A DNA stretch of 64,000 nucleotides from Shewanella oneidensis MR-1 (GTDB lineage Bacteria; Pseudomonadota; Gammaproteobacteria; Enterobacterales; Shewanellaceae), in NCBI RefSeq assembly GCF_000146165.2, contig NC_004347.2, positions 2,356,001-2,420,000 of the forward strand, in the 5' to 3' direction. Under the pieces are notes generated by a model, which was not told the origin of the DNA, made no database searches, and saw only the letters and a list, made by a program, of their open reading frames with translations. A program made the translations under genes and the position numbers. Positions within the stretch are counted from its first letter, which is position 1. Each line of letters begins with the position of its first letter. This document shows positions 56,392 to 64,000 of the stretch, piece by piece.

Positions 56392-56934
56392 ATAAAGATC
56401 AAGAAGACAGCAGGGCGTCAGCTGGCCCCTAATAGAATCAATGAAGAAATCACAGGTGTACCTGAAGTACGCTTAACTGGCATTGATGGTGAAGCTATTG
56501 GTGTGGTGAGCATCAGAGATGCTCAGAATTTGGCAGATGAAGCGGGTGTAGACCTAGTTGAAATTAGTCCAAATGCTGAACCTCCAGTATGTCGCATTAT
56601 GGACTACGGTAAGTTCCTGTTTGATAAGGCTAAGTCAGCCAAGGAACAAAAGAAGAAGCAAAAGCAGGTTCAGGTTAAGGAAATTAAATTCCGTCCTGGA
56701 ACTGACGAAAACGACTATCAGGTAAAACTACGCAACCTGATACGTTTTCTGGAAGACGGGGACAAAGCGAAAATTACGCTGCGTTTCCGAGGTCGCGAAA
56801 TGGCCCACCAAAATCTTGGTATGGATCTGTTGAACCGTATCAAGACTGATTTGGATGAGTATGCGGTTGTTGAATCTTTCCCGAAAATGGAAGGTCGACA
56901 AGCCATCATGGTGCTAGCGCCTAAAAAGAAATAA
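56392..56934 (+). CDS. infC: Translation initiation factor IF-3, non-ATG start
   Basis: IF-3 keeps the 30S subunit free and checks start codons. Homology begins right after the thrS stop: [16 protein letters not shown] corresponds to the E. coli N-terminus, yet no ATG, GTG or TTG exists in frame before 56503. The likely start is ATA at 56392 (giving 180 residues, the E. coli length) or ATC at 56398; GGAGG at 56379-56383 suits ATA. A rare start codon is the known basis of IF-3 self-control in enterobacteria (AUU there). The N-domain, Lys-rich linker ([13 protein letters not shown]) and C-domain are all present. Confidence 0.93.
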   Translation: MKIKKTAGRQLAPNRINEEITGVPEVRLTGIDGEAIGVVSIRDAQNLADEAGVDLVEISPNAEPPVCRIMDYGKFLFDKAKSAKEQKKKQKQVQVKEIKFRPGTDENDYQVKLRNLIRFLEDGDKAKITLRFRGREMAHQNLGMDLLNRIKTDLDEYAVVESFPKMEGRQAIMVLAPKKK

Positions 56935-57019
56935 GTAGGGCAACCTATAAAAGTAGCGAAGGCTATATGCCTTCGCTCGCCTTGCTTTTTATTTAACATC
57001 CCAATGCGGAGTTTTAGTA

Positions 57020-57214
57020 ATGCCTAAAATGAAAACCGACAGAGGTGTAGCGAAGCGTTTTAAGAAAACCGCTAATGGTTTCAAGCGCAAGCAAGCCCAT
57101 TTACGTCACATTCTGACCAAAAAGAGCACTAAGCGTAAGCGTCACTTACGTAACAAGTGTTTAGTTGCCAAAGTTGACGTTCCAGCAATCGCGCGTCAAT
57201 TACCATACGCTTAA
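57020..57214 (+). CDS. rpmI: 50S ribosomal protein L35
   Basis: 64-residue very basic ribosomal protein ([20 protein letters not shown]...[13 protein letters not shown]). Lies between infC and rplT as in nearly all bacteria; in E. coli L20 represses this pair through a structure at the infC-rpmI junction, and the 85-bp gap here could hold one. Confidence 0.97.
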
Positions 57215-57230
57215 TTTAGGAGATTAGAAA

Positions 57231-57587
57231 ATGCCAAGAGTTAAGCGTGGTGTAACCGCTCGTGCTCGTCACAAGAAAGTTTTAAAATTAGCTAAAGGTT
57301 ATTATGGCGCTCGTAGCCGTACTTACCGTGTTGCTGTTCAAGCAGTAACTAAAGCTGGTCAATATGCTTACCGTGACCGTCGTCAGAAAAAACGTCAATT
57401 CCGCCAACTGTGGATTGCACGTATTAATGCTGCAGCTCGTCAAAATGGTCTGTCTTATAGCCGTTTCATCAACGGTCTGAAAAAGGCGTCTATCGAAATC
57501 GATCGTAAGATTTTGGCTGACATCGCTGTATTTGACAAAGTTGTATTCGCAACTTTAGTTGAAAAAGCAAAAGAAGCGTTAAACTAA
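57231..57587 (+). CDS. rplT: 50S ribosomal protein L20
   Basis: 118-residue basic protein essential for early 50S assembly and translational repressor of the rpmI-rplT unit in E. coli. Starts [18 protein letters not shown] after Met, with AGGAG upstream, 16 bases after rpmI. A strong terminator follows. Confidence 0.97.
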
Positions 57588-57609
57588 GAAATTAGTTTGT
57601 CGCACTTAA

Positions 57610-57636
57610 GAAGGGACCATTTGGTCCCTTTTTTTG
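57610..57636 (+). terminator. Terminator after rplT
   Basis: AAGGGACC-ATTT-GGTCCCTT followed by TTTTTTG. Confidence 0.93.
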
Positions 57637-57683
57637 TAGCTGATTGTTAGGAATTTATTTCAGCTGAAGCCACAAAATGCAGA

Positions 57684-57730
57684 TAAAAAATAGCAGGCTT
57701 AGGTGGTTAACCCGTGCCTGCTCTTTTTAT
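57684..57730 (-). terminator. Terminator after trxB
   Basis: AGCAGGC (57692-57698) and GCCTGCT (57716-57722) with A-tract on the left (T-tract for the minus strand) and TCTTTTTAT on the right; can act both ways. Confidence 0.7.
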
Positions 57731-57768
57731 TTGAGTCAACTCATGATCTAGATAAGACTTAGCTCAGA

Positions 57769-58812
<1,044 letters not shown>

Positions 58813-58899
58813 CTAATCGAATCCTAAGGCAAATTGTTAGTTTGGGTTTGCTCATGCGAAGGGCTAAAACCCGCATGCTTAAAGGAATGTGTGATCTTG

Positions 58900-58935
58900 A
58901 TAAAAATCGGCCTCACAAAGTGAGGCCGAATAAAA
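58900..58935 (-). terminator. Terminator after ald
   Basis: TCGGCCTCAC-AAA-GTGAGGCCGA with a T-tract on the minus strand. Confidence 0.92.
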
Positions 58936-58973
58936 CAGAGTAGATCATTCGGGAATGACTAGGCTCAATATGA

Positions 58974-60089
58974 TTAGGCTAATAGGCCAGTTGGTGCGGT
59001 GTACTCAAGATTTAATGCTTGAGCCACTTCTTTACAAACCAGTTTGCCGTGCATTACATTCAAACCGTGCAGTAAGTGCTTATCTTGTAATAAAGCTTCT
59101 TTATAACCTAAGTTAGCTAACTTAAGGATATAAGGTAGGGTGGCGTTATTGAGTGCAAACGTTGAAGTACGAGCGACGGCTCCGGGCATGTTCGCCACAC
59201 AGTAATGTACGACGTCATCCACAATATAAGTTGGGTCTTGGTGAGTTGTTGCATGGGATGTTTCTACGCAGCCGCCTTGGTCGATGGCGACGTCAACAAT
59301 AGCACTACCTGGCTTCATGCGTGAAATCATGCTACGCGTGACTAGTTTTGGTGCCGCAGCGCCAGGAATTAACACACCTCCGATGACCAAATCGGCTTCT
59401 AATACATGGCGTTCAATCGCATCGGCAGTTGAGTATACGGCTTTCACTGCTGAACCAAATTGCATGTTTAAGCGACGCAGTGCATCAATGCTGCGATCAA
59501 GCACAACCACATCAGCGCCCATACCCACTGCCACTTGTGCGGCGTTAGTGCCGACCATACCGCCACCAATGATGACAACTTTAGCAGGTTCTACACCGGG
59601 TACACCACCTAATAACATTCCACGACCACCGGAAGATTTTTCCAGCGCCATCGCACCCGCTTGGATTGACATACGGCCAGCCACTTCTGACATCGGGGCA
59701 AGTAGAGGCAGTCCACCGCGGTCATCTGTCACTGTTTCGTAAGCGATGCACACTGCACCACTTTTAATTAAATCTTCTGTTTGTGGTAAATCTGGCGCTA
59801 AATGCAGATAAGTGAATAAAATCTGGTCATGACGCAGTAAAGCGCGTTCCACTGCCTGAGGCTCTTTTACCTTCACAATCATCTCTGCTTTAGTGAAAAC
59901 TTCAGCAGCAGTTGCTAATATTTTAGCGCCAGCATCAACATAATCCTGATCAGTAAAACCAATTCCCGTGCCGGCATTCGTTTCAACAAACACTTCATGA
60001 CCCTTGATTGTCAATTCGCGAACGCTTGAAGGAACCATACCGACACGATATTCGTGGTTTTTAATTTCCTTTGGTACACCAATAATCAT
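58974..60089 (-). CDS. ald: Alanine dehydrogenase
   Basis: Interconverts L-alanine and pyruvate plus ammonia with NAD. 371 residues, normal length. N-terminal MIIGVPKEIKNHEYRVGMVP, the LHLAPD region with the catalytic His, and the Rossmann motif IIGGGMVGTNAAQVAVGMG with VVLDRS are clear. Divergent from lrp, with a 180-bp gap; in several bacteria the adjacent Lrp-type regulator controls ald in response to alanine. Confidence 0.97.
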   Translation of the reverse strand: MIIGVPKEIKNHEYRVGMVPSSVRELTIKGHEVFVETNAGTGIGFTDQDYVDAGAKILATAAEVFTKAEMIVKVKEPQAVERALLRHDQILFTYLHLAPDLPQTEDLIKSGAVCIAYETVTDDRGGLPLLAPMSEVAGRMSIQAGAMALEKSSGGRGMLLGGVPGVEPAKVVIIGGGMVGTNAAQVAVGMGADVVVLDRSIDALRRLNMQFGSAVKAVYSTADAIERHVLEADLVIGGVLIPGAAAPKLVTRSMISRMKPGSAIVDVAIDQGGCVETSHATTHQDPTYIVDDVVHYCVANMPGAVARTSTFALNNATLPYILKLANLGYKEALLQDKHLLHGLNVMHGKLVCKEVAQALNLEYTAPTGLLA

Positions 60090-60269
60090 TTTTGAGCCTC
60101 AATTACCTGAAAAACCCACTTTTAATGGGCATAATTGTTATTTTATCGTGACCTGAACGTGATTAATTCAGGGATATCTAGTATAGTATCGGCGACGCAG
60201 TTTATGCTGCTGAACTTTTGACATACGTAGAATAAAATGTTGTTTTAGTGATAAAGCAAGGTTAAATAA

Positions 60270-60776
60270 ATGGCATATAATAAAAAGAGTCCTGTAAAAG
60301 ACTTGGATCGCATCGATCGCAACATTCTTAATGAATTACAAATTGATGGACGCATTTCAAATGTGGAACTGTCTAAAAGAGTTGGATTAAGTCCAACTCC
60401 GTGTTTAGAAAGAGTGAAACGACTCGAAAAGCAAGGATATATCAATGGCTATACGGCTTTGGTGAATCCTCATTTCTTGGGTGCATCCCTACTGGTATTC
60501 GTGGAAATCACTCTGAGCCGTGATACCCCCGAAGTATTTGATAAGTTTAATCGCGCTGTGCAACTGTTGGATGATATTCAAGAATGTCATCTGGTTTCTG
60601 GTGACTTTGACTACTTATTGAAAACACGTGTTTCTGATATGTCGGCTTATCGCCGCTTATTGGGCGAAACGCTACTGAAATTACCTTCCGTTTCTGATAC
60701 CCGTACATACGTGGTGATGGAAGAAGTTAAACATACGAGTCGTGTTGCGATAAACCACCTGTTATCTGATATTTAA
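60270..60776 (+). CDS. lrp: Leucine-responsive regulatory protein
   Basis: 168-residue Lrp/AsnC-family global regulator. N-terminal helix-turn-helix (about 12-60; DGRISNVELSKRVGLSPTPCLERVKRLEKQG, read in parts) and C-terminal RAM/effector domain (about 70-155, with the VSGDFDYLLKTRV turn). Very close to E. coli Lrp, so probably the genuine global Lrp that would control ilvIH (33.4-35.6 kb) and ald. AAGG lies upstream of the ATG. Confidence 0.96.
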   Translation: MAYNKKSPVKDLDRIDRNILNELQIDGRISNVELSKRVGLSPTPCLERVKRLEKQGYINGYTALVNPHFLGASLLVFVEITLSRDTPEVFDKFNRAVQLLDDIQECHLVSGDFDYLLKTRVSDMSAYRRLLGETLLKLPSVSDTRTYVVMEEVKHTSRVAINHLLSDI

Positions 60777-60792
60777 TACCCTGAACGTTTGT

Positions 60793-60820
60793 AATAAGGG
60801 GCCTAGGCCCCTTATTTATT
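60793..60820 (+). terminator. Terminator after lrp
   Basis: AATAAGGGGCC-TA-GGCCCCTTATT, then TATT. Confidence 0.85.
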
Positions 60821-61096
60821 CCAGTGTCAGCCCTTTCAAACAATATCACTAATCTTGCTTAGCCCTTAGGTTTCCCGCTTAGGGGCATATTTTTATCGAG
60901 AATTTATCTTCAATAACGAGAATAATTGGTTGCGCAATAACCAGTTACAATCTAAAAGTTTAAGTTTGATGATCTGAGAATGCTTTTTTGTCTTATGCCA
61001 GTAAATCTTAGGAGAAAAACCACCTAAGATGCTCCACATTTAGTGGGATTCTGGTATCGTTAGCCCACCTGTTTTCATTTTTATGGATTAAGTCGT
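60821..61096 (+). promoter_or_regulatory. ftsK upstream region with hairpin
   Basis: 276 bp, AT-rich at first. ATCTTAGG (61005-61012) pairs perfectly with CCTAAGAT (61023-61030) around a 10-nt A-rich loop, about 70 bases before the ftsK start. It has no T-tract, so it is not a terminator; it may be a leader hairpin or an operator. Confidence 0.45.
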
Positions 61097-63832
61097 TTGT
61101 CTCAAGGAAATAGTGTACGCACGCTCTCAGGCCTGCAGCGTCTGCTCGAAGGTGGACTCATCATTTGCTGTGTTCTAGCCGCTTATATTTTGCTCGCCTT
61201 AACCAGTTTCAGCCCTTCAGATCCGGGGTGGAGTCAGTCTCATTTTCAAGGCGATATCAAGAACTGGACAGGGGCAGTTGGTGCTTGGATAGCCGATATT
61301 CTACTGTACTTTTTTGGCGTGACGGCTTACATCATGCCGATCATTGTCGCTTCAACTGGTTGGTTGCTCTTTAAACGCGCCCATGATCTATTGGAAATTG
61401 ACTACTTTTCAGTAGCATTACGCATTATTGGCTTCTTACTGTTAATCCTTGGTTTTTCGGCTTTAGCGAGTATGAATGCCAATAATATTTATGAGTTTTC
61501 CGCAGGCGGGGTAGCAGGGGATGTCATTGGCCAAGCAATGCTGCCGTATTTTAATAAGCTGGGTACCACCTTATTACTATTGTGCTTTTTAGGTTCGGGA
61601 TTCACGCTATTGACGGGGATCAGTTGGTTGACGGTTGTCGAAAAAATCGGTTTTGTATCGATTTGGAGTTTTAAACAATTGAAGCGACTGCCACAGGCAT
61701 TAAAACGTGAACATGAAACTGAAGATACTCGCGGCTTTATGTCAGTAGTCGATAAATTTAAGGAACGTCGTGATTCACAGCATGTGCTTGATAAAGCTAA
61801 AGCACGTCAGCCTGCTGAGACACCAAGCCGTGTGTTGCATACTCGCGCCATACCAGAAGAGAGCCACGAAGAGTTCATTACAGAAGCCAGCAGTGGCAAG
61901 GGTAAGTTATCTTCCCTGGTTAAAATTCTGAGCTTTAATAGCAATAAAGCAAAGGATGAACCCAAAAGCCAACAACGTGTTGAGCCACAACTGGATCAAG
62001 CCAGTGCCGTTGCTGAATATGGTCATTTTGAAGCTCCGCCTTGGGTGGCTAAGTCTCACGATGCTGAATTGGACGACGTTGATACTGGTTTGAATGCCGA
62101 ATTTTTCGAAGATGATGATGGGGATGAACCCGTATTTCATCGCGAAACCATGATTGATGAAGACGATGATACCTTAAGTTTCAATGATGACGATGTTATT
62201 GATTTTGATACTAAAGTGTCAGCTGGCGCAGTGACTCAAGCGCAGCGTCAAAAGCAGACACCTAAGGCTAAGATAGTCGATGGCATTGTGGTATTGCCCG
62301 GCCAAGAAGATAAACCTGTGCCGACTAAGCCTATGGATCCTTTGCCAAGCGTTAGTTTGCTCGATGTGCCTGATCGCAAAAAGAACCCGATTAGTCCTGA
62401 AGAATTAGAACAGGTTGCGCGTTTGGTTGAAGCTAAACTTGCCGACTTTAATATCGTGGCCACTGTGGTAGGTGTTTATCCAGGCCCAGTGATCACCCGT
62501 TTTGAACTCGAACTGGCACCAGGTATTAAAGCCTCTAAGATCTCTAATCTGGCGAATGACCTAGCACGTTCCCTTCTCGCTGAGCGAGTGCGGGTGGTTG
62601 AGGTGATCCCTGGAAAATCCTATGTTGGTCTTGAACTGCCCAATAAGTTCCGCGAAACCGTGTATATGCGTGATGTGCTCGACTGTGAAGCTTTTAGTCA
62701 GAGCAAATCGAATCTAACCATGGTGCTTGGCCAAGATATCTCCGGTGAACCTGTGGTGGTTGATTTAGGCAAAATGCCACATCTATTGGTTGCCGGTACT
62801 ACGGGCTCAGGCAAATCCGTTGGCGTTAACGTGATGATCACCAGCTTGCTGTATAAGTCTGGCCCTGAAGATGTTCGCTTCATTATGATCGACCCGAAAA
62901 TGCTTGAGCTTTCTGTGTATGAGGGCATCCCACATTTACTCTGTGAAGTTGTCACTGATATGAAGGAAGCGGCCAATGCGCTGCGCTGGTGTGTGGGTGA
63001 AATGGAGCGCCGTTATAAATTAATGTCTATGATGGGCGTGCGTAACATCAAGGGCTATAACGCAAAAATTGCAGAAGCGAAAGTGAATGGCGAAGTGATT
63101 TATGATCCTATGTGGAAGTCGTCAGACAGCATGGAACCTGAGGCGCCAGCTTTAGACAAGTTGCCTTCTATCGTTGTTGTCGTTGACGAATTTGCCGACA
63201 TGATGATGATTGTTGGTAAGAAAGTGGAAGAACTGATCGCGCGTATTGCACAAAAAGCCCGTGCGGCTGGTATTCACTTGATCCTTGCGACCCAGCGTCC
63301 ATCGGTGGATGTGATCACAGGTTTAATCAAAGCCAACATTCCAACGCGGATGGCATTCCAAGTGTCTTCACGTATCGACTCTCGTACTATTTTGGATCAG
63401 CAAGGTGCTGAAACCTTACTCGGTATGGGGGATATGTTGTATTTACCCCCCGGAACAGCGGTGCCAAACCGTGTCCATGGTGCTTTTATTGATGACCATG
63501 AAGTTCACCGTGTTGTCGCCGATTGGTGTGCCCGTGGCAAGCCGCAATACATTGATGAGATCCTTAATGGCGTCAGTGAGGGAGAACAAGTGCTGTTACC
63601 GGGTGAAACTGCAGAATCCGATGAAGAGTATGATCCGCTTTATGATGAGGCAGTCGCATTTGTCACTGAAACTCGCCGCGGCTCCATCTCCAGTGTGCAA
63701 CGTAAGTTTAAGATTGGTTATAACCGAGCCGCGCGTATCATCGAGCAGATGGAAATGCAGGGCGTGGTTTCGGCTCAGGGCCATAACGGCAATCGCGAAG
63801 TGTTAGCACCTCCGGCGCCAAAACACTATTAA
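61097..63832 (+). CDS. ftsK: DNA translocase FtsK
   Basis: Septum-located motor that pumps chromosome ends apart and activates XerCD at dif. 911 residues starting with TTG at 61097 ([20 protein letters not shown]). Four membrane helices (about 15-195), an acidic low-complexity linker (about 200-420) much shorter than in E. coli (which gives 1329 aa), then the alpha/beta motor (about 430-820; Walker [15 protein letters not shown], Walker [13 protein letters not shown]) and the C-terminal gamma winged helix (about 845-905) that reads polarity sequences. Followed by lolA as in other gammaproteobacteria. Confidence 0.97.
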   Translation: MSQGNSVRTLSGLQRLLEGGLIICCVLAAYILLALTSFSPSDPGWSQSHFQGDIKNWTGAVGAWIADILLYFFGVTAYIMPIIVASTGWLLFKRAHDLLEIDYFSVALRIIGFLLLILGFSALASMNANNIYEFSAGGVAGDVIGQAMLPYFNKLGTTLLLLCFLGSGFTLLTGISWLTVVEKIGFVSIWSFKQLKRLPQALKREHETEDTRGFMSVVDKFKERRDSQHVLDKAKARQPAETPSRVLHTRAIPEESHEEFITEASSGKGKLSSLVKILSFNSNKAKDEPKSQQRVEPQLDQASAVAEYGHFEAPPWVAKSHDAELDDVDTGLNAEFFEDDDGDEPVFHRETMIDEDDDTLSFNDDDVIDFDTKVSAGAVTQAQRQKQTPKAKIVDGIVVLPGQEDKPVPTKPMDPLPSVSLLDVPDRKKNPISPEELEQVARLVEAKLADFNIVATVVGVYPGPVITRFELELAPGIKASKISNLANDLARSLLAERVRVVEVIPGKSYVGLELPNKFRETVYMRDVLDCEAFSQSKSNLTMVLGQDISGEPVVVDLGKMPHLLVAGTTGSGKSVGVNVMITSLLYKSGPEDVRFIMIDPKMLELSVYEGIPHLLCEVVTDMKEAANALRWCVGEMERRYKLMSMMGVRNIKGYNAKIAEAKVNGEVIYDPMWKSSDSMEPEAPALDKLPSIVVVVDEFADMMMIVGKKVEELIARIAQKARAAGIHLILATQRPSVDVITGLIKANIPTRMAFQVSSRIDSRTILDQQGAETLLGMGDMLYLPPGTAVPNRVHGAFIDDHEVHRVVADWCARGKPQYIDEILNGVSEGEQVLLPGETAESDEEYDPLYDEAVAFVTETRRGSISSVQRKFKIGYNRAARIIEQMEMQGVVSAQGHNGNREVLAPPAPKHY

Positions 63833-63901
63833 TGTTAAGCTAAATATCAGTTTGAACTCGCCATAAAGCGGCGAGTTCAGCTTTTAGTCTAAAGGATAAA
63901 T

Positions 63902-64000
63902 ATGAAAAAACTGTTATGTGCTGTGCTGTTATCGCCCTTGTTATACAGCAATGCAGTGTTGGCTGATGATGCCAAGCAATTACGAGAGACCTTAACGGGT
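63902..64000 (+). CDS. lolA: Outer-membrane lipoprotein carrier LolA, N-terminus only
   Basis: Only 33 codons are inside the window. A signal peptide (MKKLLCAVLLSPLLYSNAVLA) is followed by DDAKQLRETLTG, in line with the LolA start. AAGGA lies upstream. Position after ftsK is the usual one for lolA. It would carry lipoproteins released by the LolCDE complex encoded at 16-19 kb. Confidence 0.85.
   Translation, partial: MKKLLCAVLLSPLLYSNAVLADDAKQLRETLTG

Overview
The window looks like a piece of a Shewanella chromosome (Gammaproteobacteria, Alteromonadales), close to the S. oneidensis/S. putrefaciens group. This is inferred from remembered protein similarity and gene order (mfd-PilZ-lolCDE-suhB-trmJ-cysE-isc; ndk-ibpA-ilvHI; norM/ribE; thrS-infC-rpmI-rplT; trxB/ald/lrp/ftsK/lolA), not from a database search. 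Most of it is housekeeping DNA. I see no CRISPR array, prophage, toxin cluster or new multigene system; the interest is in mobile-element damage and in compact regulatory sites.

Layout. 1-5.2 kb: truncated chemoreceptor, CheX-like DUF3334 protein, and a LacI-type regulator flanked by copies of a ~285-bp structured repeat (MITE-like), then a DEDDh exonuclease. 5.6-10.7 kb: lipoprotein, serine deaminase sdaA, nagZ, a YcfP-like esterase, a gene-free stretch with a possible small RNA, and acylphosphatase. 10.8-22 kb: csiV-like gene and mfd, PilZ protein, the LolCDE lipoprotein exporter, suhB, trmJ, cysE. 22.3-29 kb: the complete ISC iron-sulfur operon (iscRSUA-hscBA-fdx) behind two abutting IscR-type sites, with rimK lying between fdx and iscX. 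29-32.6 kb: an IS256-family element, a small secreted/membrane protein gene behind CRP- and FNR-type sites, ndk, and an IS630-family element. 32.6-37.3 kb: small heat-shock gene with a sigma-32 promoter and ROSE thermometer, ilvIH, and a Bcr-type efflux gene. 37.6-46.5 kb: a lipoprotein behind a PhoB-type box, a MocR regulator and its divergent LysE/RhtB exporter now split apart by an IS1595 element that itself carries an IS10-like element, and a SulP transporter. 46.6-51.2 kb: frameshifted glutathione S-transferase, trhO, a gene cut in two by a second IS256 copy, and two tRNA-Val(GAC) genes. 51.4-64 kb: norM/ribE, two small genes, thrS-infC-rpmI-rplT, trxB, ald/lrp, ftsK and the start of lolA.

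How it works together. cysE makes the cysteine precursor and the isc genes downstream use cysteine sulfur for Fe-S clusters; Fe-S type serine deaminase (sdaA) is a likely client. lolCDE and lolA (at the far end) belong to the same lipoprotein-sorting pathway, and at least two predicted lipoproteins lie in the window. lrp sits divergent to ald and is the classical regulator of ilvIH, also present. Four insertion-sequence copies with readable target duplications give a clear history: an IS1595 element landed on the start codon of the lysE-type gene, then an IS10-like element landed in the 3' end of the IS1595 transposase gene; one IS256 copy went in downstream of iscX and an almost identical copy broke a small gene at 49.15 kb.
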